Assembly: GCF_007923445.1 (NCBI RefSeq)
Contig: NZ_VOJI01000016.1
Location: forward strand, 1-64,000
DNA: 64,000 bases
DNA from: Puniceibacterium confluentis
Lineage (GTDB): Bacteria > Pseudomonadota > Alphaproteobacteria > Rhodobacterales > Rhodobacteraceae
Direction of reading: 5' to 3'
The position numbers were made by a program, and so were the translations under genes. A model generated the notes under the pieces. That model was not told where the DNA came from. It saw only the letters and a program-made list of their open reading frames with translations, and did not search any database. Shown piece after piece: positions 42,238-50,559 of the stretch; within the stretch, counting starts at the first letter, position 1, and each line of letters opens with the position of its first letter.

Positions 42238-43431
42238 ATGGACGACACACTGAAAGACACGCTGACGGGGGCGCTGCGCCGGGACAGCGTGAAAAAGAAC
42301 GTGGCGGCGATTCACGTGTCGGGCAAGCTGTCGCTGTTGCAGCGCAAATTGTCGAACGTGCTGCTGCTGAACGCCTATGACACCCTGACCAGTCAGCAGA
42401 GCCACCGCATCGACGCGCGCACGCTGTGTGTGATGATCGGCTACAACTCGAACGACATGGATACCCTGAAGGCCAGCTTGCGCGGTCTGGCCGAGACGGT
42501 CGCCGAGTGGGACATGCTGGACGACAGGGGGCGGCAGGAATGGGGAGTGTCGGCGCTGCTGAGCTATGCGCGGCTGCGCGGCGGGGTCTGCGAATATGCC
42601 TATTCGCCGGCGCTGGCCGAAAAGCTGCACGACCCCAAGGTGTTCGCGCTGATCAACCTCAACATCCAGCGCAAGTTCACCGGCGGTCACGCGCTGGCGC
42701 TGTATGAAAACTGTTTCCGCTTTGTCGGCGTCGGCAGCACCGGCTGGCTGCCGCTGGACCTGTTCCGCCGCCTGATGGGGGTCGAGGACAGCGCCTATTA
42801 CCAGACCTTCAAGCATCTCAATGCCAAGATCATCAAGCCCGCGGTCACCGAGGTCAACAAGGTGAGCGATATCCTGGTGACCCCCGAGACCCGCAAGCAG
42901 GGCCGGGCGGTGACCGACATCCGGTTCCTGATCAAGCGCAACCCGCAGCTGGCGATTCTGGACATCGACGACGGCACGGCGGTGCGGCACGGCGTGACCT
43001 ACAAGGCGCTGCTGGCGCTGGGGGTCAGTGATCGTCTGGCGCGGCAGTGGATCACCGAACATGGCGAGACCTACGTTCAGGAAAAGCTGGCGCTGCTGCG
43101 CGGGCGCGACGGGGTGCGCAGCCCGGTGAAATATCTCAGCGCCGCGCTGCGCGAGGATTACGCCGCTCCGGATGCCGCCCCGGCCGCTGTGGCCCCTGTG
43201 GCCAGCCCGGCGCAGCAGGCGCGGGCCGAGCGGCTGCGCCGGGTGCAGGCGCTGGTGGCGGCGCGCAGTCCGACGCAGCGCGATGCGGACCGGCGGATGT
43301 TCAGCTCGACCCTGGGGGATGCCGGGGCGCGGTCGGATTTCGAGCGGCACGGCTGGATGTCGGCGCTGAATGCCCAGGCGATCCTGGCGTTCTGGCAGGA
43401 GCTCGAGCCGGAGGCGTTCGAGTCGGTGTAG
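42238..43431 (+). CDS. Plasmid replication initiator protein
   Basis: 397 residues from ATG 42238 (MDDTLKDTLTGALRRD). Residues about 18-240 have the look of tandem winged-helix initiators (Rep_3-like): VKKNVAAIHVSGKLSLLQRKLSNVLLLNAYDTL, DMDTLKASLRGLAETVAEWDML, FTGGHALALYENCFRFVGVGSTGWLPLDLFRRLMGVED. The C-terminal half is Ala/Arg-rich. Position divergent from parAB with repeats in the spacer supports initiator function. It could belong to one of the RepB or DnaA-like replicase groups described in Roseobacter plasmids; a phylogeny would decide. Convergent with ppkA, 6 bp apart. Confidence 0.8.
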   Translation: MDDTLKDTLTGALRRDSVKKNVAAIHVSGKLSLLQRKLSNVLLLNAYDTLTSQQSHRIDARTLCVMIGYNSNDMDTLKASLRGLAETVAEWDMLDDRGRQEWGVSALLSYARLRGGVCEYAYSPALAEKLHDPKVFALINLNIQRKFTGGHALALYENCFRFVGVGSTGWLPLDLFRRLMGVEDSAYYQTFKHLNAKIIKPAVTEVNKVSDILVTPETRKQGRAVTDIRFLIKRNPQLAILDIDDGTAVRHGVTYKALLALGVSDRLARQWITEHGETYVQEKLALLRGRDGVRSPVKYLSAALREDYAAPDAAPAAVAPVASPAQQARAERLRRVQALVAARSPTQRDADRRMFSSTLGDAGARSDFERHGWMSALNAQAILAFWQELEPEAFESV

Positions 43432-43437
43432 GCCCGC

Positions 43438-45531
43438 TCAGGGCCGCGCGTCGATGATGCGCGACGCGACGCCGATGATCTGGTCCGAGCGCCCGGCAAG
43501 GGTCTCGGCCAGCGCCTCGGCCAGCGAGCTCACGCTTTCGTCGCGCGGGCGGCGCATGTCGAACAGCGGGCTGCGCGACAGGATGGCAATGACCTCGGAC
43601 TTGCCGTAATCGCCTTCGGTCACCTGCATGGCCAGCCGCTTCGGGTCGGCGGCGAATTCCGCAAGCGACCAGAGCACGCGCACCCGGCGCAGCCCGTTCT
43701 GCACGCTTCCAAGGTCGTCCACGCGGTGCACGGTGTGGTTGACGTTGGGCAGGACGTGAAACACCTTGCCGGTGTTGTCCACCACCATGACCCAGAGCGA
43801 GGCATCGGTGATGTCAGCGGGCAGTTCGATGTCGACCACCGGATTGTCATTGGTGCTGAAGACGCCGGTGAGCGCCTGTTCGCCGGTGTCGCCGCGGCTG
43901 AGCCGGATCGAGACGGCGCCGGGCGGCGCGTGCGGCAGGACGGCGCGGATGGCGCAGAGATCGTCGTTCAGGGTGCTGGTTTCGACCCGCAGGCTGCGGT
44001 CGCCGATCAACGGTGTCAGGGTGTCGCGGATGGTTGCGGCATCGTCGGCAGCGGCAACATCGCCGATCAGCGTGAGGGTGTCGCCCAATGCGTAGGGCGG
44101 GCCACCGGCGTCGAGCTGCAGCAACGGGCCGCAGGTGGCGAGCCGGGCCAGAACCGGCTCCAGGCTGGCCCGATCCAGTGACTCCGGCCCGGCGGCAATG
44201 GCTGTGGTCAGGGTGATGTCGGCACTGTTCTGCCAGCCGGAAAGCGCGCCGGTCAGCCCGTCGCGCGCCGGGGCATCCGGGGCAAGTCCGTCGAGCCGGG
44301 CGCTGGTGCCGGTGACGGTCAGTTCCCAGCGGTCAAGCGGCGCGAGCAGCGCCAGCAACGCGGCGGTGTCGCGCGGCCAGCCGGGGTAGGGCAGGCCGGT
44401 GGCGAGGGTCAGCGCGTCCGCCGACAGGCTGCTGCCGGTGGCGTCGTTCATTGCTTGGGCCAGGGCCTCGGCCGCGGCGGTGTCAGGTGCGTGACCGTCC
44501 AGCCGGGCGGTGCCGTCGCGCAGGCCCGCGGCCAGGGTGTAGGGGCTGACGACCGGCAACGGCGGCGGAAACAGACCCTGCACCAGCCCCGATGCCCAGA
44601 TGCCGACGCCCGCGACGGCCAGTGCGGCGATCAGCGCGGCCGCCTTGAGCGCGGCGCCGCCGCGCCGTGTCGCGGGTGCCTGGGTGGTGGCGTGGGCGTC
44701 GGGTTTGAGCCATTGGTCCAGCCGTTCCAGCGCCGCTTCGGCGGTGGCAGGCCGCTGGTCCGGATCCGGTGCGGTGAGCCAGTCGACCAGATCGCGCAGG
44801 GGCTGGCCCAGACCGGAGGTGTCCAGCGCGTCGCGCTTGAACCGCACCACGGCGCCGGGATTGGTGCCGACATCGGGCACCTCCTGCCGGGCCACCGCCA
44901 GCAACGAGGCGCCAAGGGCATAGAGGTCGGTGCGGAAATCGGCATGGCCTTCGAGCTGCTCGGGCGCGGCATATTCGTATTTGCCGGCAAAGTTGGTGCC
45001 GACAATGGTGCGCGCTCCGGTGGCGGTGTCCTTGGCGATGCCGAAGTCGATGATGGTGGCACGCTCGGCGGCGCCGCCGCGCAGGATGATGTTGTCGGGC
45101 GACAGGTCGCGGTGCACGATGCCCTGCGCATGGGTCGCCACCAGCCCGCCCAGCACCCGGTGCGCGACGATCAGCAGTTCCCGCTCCGTCACCCTGCGCG
45201 TGTACATCAGATCGCTGAGCGAGACCCCTTCGACATAGTCCATGACGAGGAACACATGGCCTTCGTCGGTGCGCGAGCATTCCGAGTAGCGCACAACCGA
45301 ATCGTGCAGGATGCTGCGCATCTGCTCTTCGCGCTTCATCAGTTCGACATAGTCGGAATTGCCCGAGAACCGGGCGTTCAGCGCCTTGATCGCCAGGGTG
45401 CGTTCCGAGATCTGGTTGAACGCGAGATAGACCTCGCCGGTGCCGCCGCGGCCGAGAATGCCGCGTATCTCGTAGGTATTGTTCAGCACCTGGCCGGGCC
45501 TGAAAATATCCGAGGGCAGGGGGTCCTTCAT
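43438..45531 (-). CDS. ppkA: T6SS-associated Ser/Thr protein kinase PpkA
   Basis: 697 residues from ATG 45531 (AGAGG upstream). Intact eukaryotic-type kinase domain (about 15-275): GRGGTGEVY (27-35), Lys49, HRDLSPDN (140-147), DFG (162-164), AAPEQLEG. A single membrane segment (about 295-317) puts the C-terminal 380 residues in the periplasm. The distal part (VVDIELPADITDASLWVMVV, HVLPNVNHT) resembles the DUF4384 surface-sensing region of such kinases. Predicted to phosphorylate TagH, opposed by PppA. Divergent from clpV. Confidence 0.9.
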   Translation of the reverse strand: MKDPLPSDIFRPGQVLNNTYEIRGILGRGGTGEVYLAFNQISERTLAIKALNARFSGNSDYVELMKREEQMRSILHDSVVRYSECSRTDEGHVFLVMDYVEGVSLSDLMYTRRVTERELLIVAHRVLGGLVATHAQGIVHRDLSPDNIILRGGAAERATIIDFGIAKDTATGARTIVGTNFAGKYEYAAPEQLEGHADFRTDLYALGASLLAVARQEVPDVGTNPGAVVRFKRDALDTSGLGQPLRDLVDWLTAPDPDQRPATAEAALERLDQWLKPDAHATTQAPATRRGGAALKAAALIAALAVAGVGIWASGLVQGLFPPPLPVVSPYTLAAGLRDGTARLDGHAPDTAAAEALAQAMNDATGSSLSADALTLATGLPYPGWPRDTAALLALLAPLDRWELTVTGTSARLDGLAPDAPARDGLTGALSGWQNSADITLTTAIAAGPESLDRASLEPVLARLATCGPLLQLDAGGPPYALGDTLTLIGDVAAADDAATIRDTLTPLIGDRSLRVETSTLNDDLCAIRAVLPHAPPGAVSIRLSRGDTGEQALTGVFSTNDNPVVDIELPADITDASLWVMVVDNTGKVFHVLPNVNHTVHRVDDLGSVQNGLRRVRVLWSLAEFAADPKRLAMQVTEGDYGKSEVIAILSRSPLFDMRRPRDESVSSLAEALAETLAGRSDQIIGVASRIIDARP

Positions 45532-45667
45532 CAAAAACCTCTTCTGGCACAGGGCTGTCAAAACGGTCGATTCAAATACGAAACCGGGCTATCATGCCGG
45601 AATAATAAGATTTCGATTATTCCACCGGTGCCCGGTGACAACAACATATTTTGGAGGACGTCTGATT
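45532..45667. promoter_or_regulatory. Divergent ppkA/clpV promoter region with perfect inverted repeat
   Basis: 136 bp, AT-rich. A perfect 8-bp dyad GGAATAAT (45599-45606) / ATTATTCC (45616-45623) with a 9-nt spacer sits centrally between the divergent starts, flanked by CACCGGTG further right. It is a good candidate operator for a regulator controlling both T6SS genes. GGAGG near 45652 is the clpV ribosome site, deciding the ATG at 45668. Confidence 0.5.
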
Positions 45668-48406
45668 ATGGCGGCACGTGGATCCAATGAAACCATCAAG
45701 CGCAAGGAGCTGGTTGGCAAGCTGAATCCGGTCTGCCTCAAGGCATTCTCGGGGGCGGCGCAGGCCGCCAAGCGGCGCGGCAACCCCTATGTCGAGCTGG
45801 TGCATTTCATCACCGCGCTGGCCGATACCGAGGGTTCCGACCTTGCCTTGCTGCTGGCCGCGGCGGGGGTCGACCGGCACAAGTTCGACGGCGATGTGCT
45901 GCGCGCCACCGATGCGCTGCCGCATGGGGCCGGGTCGGTCGAGGAATTTTCCGACCACATCTTTCGCGCGATCCAGGAAGGCTGGAACTTCGGGTCGTTC
46001 GATTACGGCGACGATACGGTGCGCTCGGCCTATGTGATCCTGGCGGCGCTGAAGGTGCCGGTGCTGGAGGGGCTGCTGTTCAAGATCAGCCTCGAGTTCG
46101 ACAAGCTGGACCCCGATGCGATGATCGCGCAGCTTGACGAGCTGCTGGCGGCGTCGATCGAGCGCAGCGGCGATGCGGTGGCGGATGCGGCGCCCAAGGG
46201 TGCGAAAAAGGCGCCGGGCGGCAAGTCGGCGCTGTCGCAATACGCCACCAACCTGACCGCGCGGGCCCGGGACGGCAAGATGGACCCGGTGGTGGGGCGT
46301 GACCCCGAGATCCGCCAGATCGTCGACATCCTGATGCGGCGCAAGCAGAACAACCCGATCCTCACCGGCGAGGCCGGGGTGGGCAAGACGGCGGTGGTCG
46401 AAGGCTTTGCCCAGCGGCTGGCCAGGGGCGACGTGCCGCCGCAACTGCGCAACGTCGATCTGCAGATGCTGGACATCGGGCTGATGCAGGCCGGGGCCAG
46501 CGTCAAGGGCGAGTTCGAAAAGCGGCTGAAGGCGGTGATCGACGAGGTGCAGTCGTCGGACACCCCGATCATCCTGTTCATCGACGAGGCGCATACCCTG
46601 ATCGGGGCAGGGGGGGCGGCAGGCACCGGCGATGCGGCGAACCTGCTGAAACCGGCGCTGGCACGCGGCGAGCTGCGTACCATCGCGGCGACCACATGGG
46701 CCGAGTACAAACAGCATATCGAGCCTGATCCGGCCCTGACGCGGCGGTTTCAGGTGGTCAAGGTCGAGGAGCCGGACGAGGCCAAGGCGATCCTGATGTG
46801 CCGCGGCGTGGCGGGTGTGCTGGAGAAACACCACCAGGTCGAACTGCTGGATGAGGCGATCGAAGCGGCGGTGAAGCTGTCGCACCGGTATATCCCGAGC
46901 CGCCAGCTGCCGGACAAGGCGATCAGCCTGCTGGACACCGCCTGCGCCCGGGTGGCGGTGTCGCAGCACGCCACCCCGGCCGAGGTCGAGGATATCCAGC
47001 GGCGGCTGGATGCGCTGGAGATCGAGCAGGGCATCATCAGCCGCGAAGAGGCCATCGGCATCGAGGTCACCGACCGCAAGGCGGCGGTCGAGGCGGGGCT
47101 GGCCGAGGCGATGGCGACGATGGACGCGGCCAAGCTGCGCTGGGAGGCGGAAAAGGCGCTGGTGGCGGGAATTCTCGACCTGCGCAGCCAGCTGCGCGGC
47201 CTGGGGGCTGCGGTGGATGAGACCGGCGAACTGGGGGATGCCGCCCCCGAGCCGGTCGCGGAACAGGCCGAGGCGGAAGGCGCGCCCGAGATCGAGGTCA
47301 GCGCGGCGCCGTTTGACCGCGAGGCCGCTCTGGTCGCGCTCAAGGCGCAGATGGCGGAGCTGGCCAGCGCGCAGGGCGAGACGCCGCTGATCCTGCCCTC
47401 GGTCGACCGGCTGGCGGTGGGGTCGGTCGTGCAGGACTGGACCGGCATTCCCATGGGCCGGATGCTGGCGAGCCAGACCGAACGCGCGCTGTCGCTGGCG
47501 CAGGTGCTGGCGGAACGGGTGGTCGGGCAGGATCACGCGATGGCGATGATCGCCAACCGGATCCAGACCGCGGCGGCGGGTCTCAAGCCGCCGGAAAAGC
47601 CGGTGGGGGTGTTCCTGCTCTGCGGCCCCTCGGGGGTGGGCAAGACCGAAACCGCGCTGGCGCTGGCCGAGATGATGTACGGCGGCGAGGACAACCTGAT
47701 TTCGATCAACATGAGCGAGTTCCAGGAGGCGCATACCGTCAGCACTCTCAAGGGTGCGCCGCCGGGCTACGTCGGTTACGGCAAGGGCGGCATCCTGACC
47801 GAAGCGGTGCGGCGGCGGCCCTATTCCGTGGTGCTGCTGGACGAGGTGGAAAAGGCGCACCCGGATGTGCACGAGATCTTTTTCCAGGTCTTTGACAAGG
47901 GCATGATGGATGACAGCGAAGGGCGGCGGATCGATTTCAAGAACACCCTGATCCTGCTGACCTCGAATGTCGGGTCCGAAGAGATCATGGCGATGACCCA
48001 GGACGGCAAGGCAGAGGCCGACGCCGCCGAATTGACGGCGGCGCTGCGCAAGCCGTTGCTGGATGTGTTCCCGGCGGCGCTGCTGGGGCGGGTGGTGACG
48101 ATCCCCTATTACCCGCTGTCCGACAAGATGATCGAGGCGATCGCCGGGCACAAGCTGCGCAGCCTGGCCAAACGCCTGGGCGAAGGCTACGGCGCCGAAC
48201 TGGTGATCGGCACCGGCGCGATGCAGGTGATCAAGGACCGCTGCACCGAGATCGAGAGCGGCGGGCGGATGATCGACGCCATCCTCACCAATACCCTGAT
48301 GCCCGAACTCAGCCGCCGCATTCTGAGCTGGCGGCTGGAAGGCAAGGAACTGGACCGGGTCACGGTGACCGGCGGGCCGGATGGCTTTGACTACGACTTT
48401 GAGTGA
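45668..48406 (+). CDS. clpV: T6SS AAA+ ATPase ClpV (TssH)
   Basis: 912 residues from ATG 45668; the frame extends upstream but GGAGG and family alignment favour this start. N-terminal Clp-N domain (NPVCLKAFSGAAQAAKRRGNPYVELVHFITAL), first AAA domain with GEAGVGKT (about 234-241) and the VKGEFEKRLK region, a shortened middle domain, and a second AAA domain with GPSGVGKT (about 653-660) and VVLLDEVEKAHPDVHEIFFQVFDKG. ClpV recycles contracted TssBC sheaths. The only clpV in view, so it should serve the T6SS whose membrane genes are at 1-15 kb. Starts an operon with the effector module. Confidence 0.95.
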   Translation: MAARGSNETIKRKELVGKLNPVCLKAFSGAAQAAKRRGNPYVELVHFITALADTEGSDLALLLAAAGVDRHKFDGDVLRATDALPHGAGSVEEFSDHIFRAIQEGWNFGSFDYGDDTVRSAYVILAALKVPVLEGLLFKISLEFDKLDPDAMIAQLDELLAASIERSGDAVADAAPKGAKKAPGGKSALSQYATNLTARARDGKMDPVVGRDPEIRQIVDILMRRKQNNPILTGEAGVGKTAVVEGFAQRLARGDVPPQLRNVDLQMLDIGLMQAGASVKGEFEKRLKAVIDEVQSSDTPIILFIDEAHTLIGAGGAAGTGDAANLLKPALARGELRTIAATTWAEYKQHIEPDPALTRRFQVVKVEEPDEAKAILMCRGVAGVLEKHHQVELLDEAIEAAVKLSHRYIPSRQLPDKAISLLDTACARVAVSQHATPAEVEDIQRRLDALEIEQGIISREEAIGIEVTDRKAAVEAGLAEAMATMDAAKLRWEAEKALVAGILDLRSQLRGLGAAVDETGELGDAAPEPVAEQAEAEGAPEIEVSAAPFDREAALVALKAQMAELASAQGETPLILPSVDRLAVGSVVQDWTGIPMGRMLASQTERALSLAQVLAERVVGQDHAMAMIANRIQTAAAGLKPPEKPVGVFLLCGPSGVGKTETALALAEMMYGGEDNLISINMSEFQEAHTVSTLKGAPPGYVGYGKGGILTEAVRRRPYSVVLLDEVEKAHPDVHEIFFQVFDKGMMDDSEGRRIDFKNTLILLTSNVGSEEIMAMTQDGKAEADAAELTAALRKPLLDVFPAALLGRVVTIPYYPLSDKMIEAIAGHKLRSLAKRLGEGYGAELVIGTGAMQVIKDRCTEIESGGRMIDAILTNTLMPELSRRILSWRLEGKELDRVTVTGGPDGFDYDFE

Positions 48407-48412
48407 GGCGAG

Positions 48413-49519
48413 ATGAAGGTCTTCAACCGCCCGGGTTTTGTGCATCAGCACACCATCGGCCTGGATGTCGCCGGGCGGGAATACTTTGCCTTTGTGATCA
48501 AGGGCACCTTTGCCTTTCCCGAGCGCAGCGGTGCGGTGGCGGCGCGGGCGCCCGAGCAGCGGCCGCTGGTGCATGCCGATGTGCTGACCGGCACGCCGGG
48601 GTATTCGGCGACGCAGTGGGAGACGGACTTTGCCTTTCGCAAGCCGCGGTGCGATATCGTGCTTCAGGGGGCAGCCTATTCGCCGGGCGGGCGGCGGGTG
48701 CCGCGCATTCAGGTGGGGCTGCGGGTCGGGCCGTGGCAAAAGGTCTTTCACGTGGTCGGGCACCGGGAATGGCGGGTGGTCGGGCCGCAGATTCTGGCCA
48801 CCGAGCCCTATCCCTTTACCCGCCAGCCGTTCGGCTATGACACGGCGTTCGGCGGCATCGACCGGCTGAATCCCGAGGATCCGAAACCGCCGGCCTATCT
48901 GCCCAACCCGCATGGCCGCGGCTTTGCCTCGTTCCGCAACCAGTCCAAGCTGTCGGGCCAGCCGCTGCCCAACACCGAAGAGGTCGGCGTTCCGGTTGTC
49001 TCGCCTTACGAGGACTATGTGCCGATGGGCCTGGGCCCAGTGTGGCGCGGGCGCCCCGACCGGATCCGCCACGGCGGCACGTATGACCAGGACTGGCAGG
49101 ACAACGTGTTCCCGTTTCTGCCCAGGGATTTCGACGAACGCTATTACCAGCAGGTCGGCGAGGATCAGCAGATCGACAAGCCGCGCAGATCGCTGGAAGT
49201 GGTGATCCTGAACCTCACCCCTGCGGGGCGCGAGGCGTTTCGCCTGCCGGATCCCGCCCTGCCGCTGCGGCTGTTCCGCGGTTGGGAGACGGCGTTCGAC
49301 GGGGTGCTCTACCCTGACACGCTGCTGTTTGACACCGAGGCGCGCAGCTTGTCGATGGTCTGGCGGGCGCAGGTGCCGATGCGGCGGCTGATCACCGAAT
49401 TCACCGAGGCCTGGATCGGGCGGCCGCGAGCGGGGCAGCTGCGCGCCAAGGCGGCCGGCAAGCCCTACCGCGATCTGGCGCCGCGCAGCGCGCCCGCAAC
49501 GGCGGGAGAGCCTGCATGA
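48413..49519 (+). CDS. DUF2169 family T6SS effector-loading adaptor
   Basis: 368 residues, 6 bp after clpV. The N-terminus FNRPGFVHQHTIGLDVAGREYFAFVIKGTFAF and the tract QPFGYDTAFGGIDRLNPED are typical of DUF2169 proteins encoded beside VgrG and PAAR genes. Members are thought to load PAAR-type effectors onto the spike. Its stop overlaps the start of the ketosynthase-like gene (ATGA), implying translational coupling within an effector module. Role here inferred from family and context. Confidence 0.82.
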   Translation: MKVFNRPGFVHQHTIGLDVAGREYFAFVIKGTFAFPERSGAVAARAPEQRPLVHADVLTGTPGYSATQWETDFAFRKPRCDIVLQGAAYSPGGRRVPRIQVGLRVGPWQKVFHVVGHREWRVVGPQILATEPYPFTRQPFGYDTAFGGIDRLNPEDPKPPAYLPNPHGRGFASFRNQSKLSGQPLPNTEEVGVPVVSPYEDYVPMGLGPVWRGRPDRIRHGGTYDQDWQDNVFPFLPRDFDERYYQQVGEDQQIDKPRRSLEVVILNLTPAGREAFRLPDPALPLRLFRGWETAFDGVLYPDTLLFDTEARSLSMVWRAQVPMRRLITEFTEAWIGRPRAGQLRAKAAGKPYRDLAPRSAPATAGEPA

Positions 49520-50559
49520 CCACCGGCGTCAACATCCTGTCCACGGGCATGGTCACACCGGTCGGCCTGAACGCGGCGGCAAGCTGCGCGGCGATGCGTG
49601 GATCGCTGGACGGGATCACCGAAACCCAGTTTGTGGTGCCGGGAGGGGACTGGCTGCTTGGGGCGCCGGTGCCGCTGCCGCGTGACTGGCTGGGCGAAAA
49701 ACGGCTGGCGCATCTGGCGGCGGGCGCGGTGGTGGATGCGCTGAACGGGCAGACGCTGGCGCAGAGCGATTTGCAGATCGTGCTGTGTCTGGCCGAGACC
49801 AAGCGCCCCGGCCGCCCGGTGCGCAACGCCCAGCGGTTCGGTGCCCGGGTGCTGGAGTTTGCGGGACTGGCGGCGCAGACCAAGCTGCACGTGGTGACCC
49901 ATGGCCGCCCGTCGGGCATCGTCGCGCTGGAGCGGGTGCGGCGGATGTTTGCGCGCGGCGAGTCGGAACATGCGCTGATCCTGGGGGTCGACAGCCTGCT
50001 GACCGGGCCGGCGGTGGCGCAGTATCTGCTGGACCAGCGGTTGCTGACCCTGGCCAACGCCAACGGCTTCATCCCCGGCGAAGCGGCGGCGGCGATCCTC
50101 TGCTCGGCCGGCCCGCCGACGCATTTTGCGCTGACCGGGATGGGGCTGGCTCGGGAAGAGGCCTATCTTTACAATCCCGAGGAAAAGCCCCTGCGCGGCG
50201 ACGGCATGACGCAGGCCTATCGCGACGCTCTGGAGATGGCGGGTATCGAGGGGCGGGACGTGGAATACCGTGTCTCGGACATCTGTGGCGAGGCGTATTA
50301 TTTCAAGCAGACCGCACTGGCGCAGCAGCGCACCACCCGGCTGCGCCCCGAGATCCAGGAAATCTGGAGCCCCGGCGAATCCGTCGGCAATGTCGGGGCG
50401 GCCTTTGTGCCGCTGATGGTGGGCTGGGCGCTGACCGCGTTCGAGCGCGGCTATGGTCCGGGCACGCCGGTGCTGATCGAAACCTCCGGCGATGACGGGG
50501 CCTGCGGCGCGGCGGTGTTCCGTTCGGCCCGCGAGCTGCGGGCACGGGTGGCGGCATGA
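49516..50559 (+). CDS. Catalytically dead ketosynthase/thiolase-fold protein in T6SS effector module
   Basis: 347 residues. Overall pattern of beta-ketoacyl synthases: N-terminal ILSTGMVTPVGLNAAASCAAMR, central GEAAAAILCSA and C-terminal GNVGAAFVPLMVGWALTAFERG plus ETSGDDGACGAAVF. The expected nucleophile Cys is missing (HGRPSGIVAL, about 129-138), and the two catalytic His positions read DICGEAYY (about 255-262) and SVGNVGAA (about 289-296). It should therefore be a non-enzymatic scaffold. Overlaps both neighbours by 4 bp, between the DUF2169 adaptor and the PAAR-like effector, so a chaperone or assembly role is inferred. Confidence 0.75.
   Translation: MTTGVNILSTGMVTPVGLNAAASCAAMRGSLDGITETQFVVPGGDWLLGAPVPLPRDWLGEKRLAHLAAGAVVDALNGQTLAQSDLQIVLCLAETKRPGRPVRNAQRFGARVLEFAGLAAQTKLHVVTHGRPSGIVALERVRRMFARGESEHALILGVDSLLTGPAVAQYLLDQRLLTLANANGFIPGEAAAAILCSAGPPTHFALTGMGLAREEAYLYNPEEKPLRGDGMTQAYRDALEMAGIEGRDVEYRVSDICGEAYYFKQTALAQQRTTRLRPEIQEIWSPGESVGNVGAAFVPLMVGWALTAFERGYGPGTPVLIETSGDDGACGAAVFRSARELRARVAA

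Noticed and set aside
45617-49072. 1151-codon open frame antisense to clpV
   Set aside because: Shadow frame; clpV motifs on the + strand are unambiguous.
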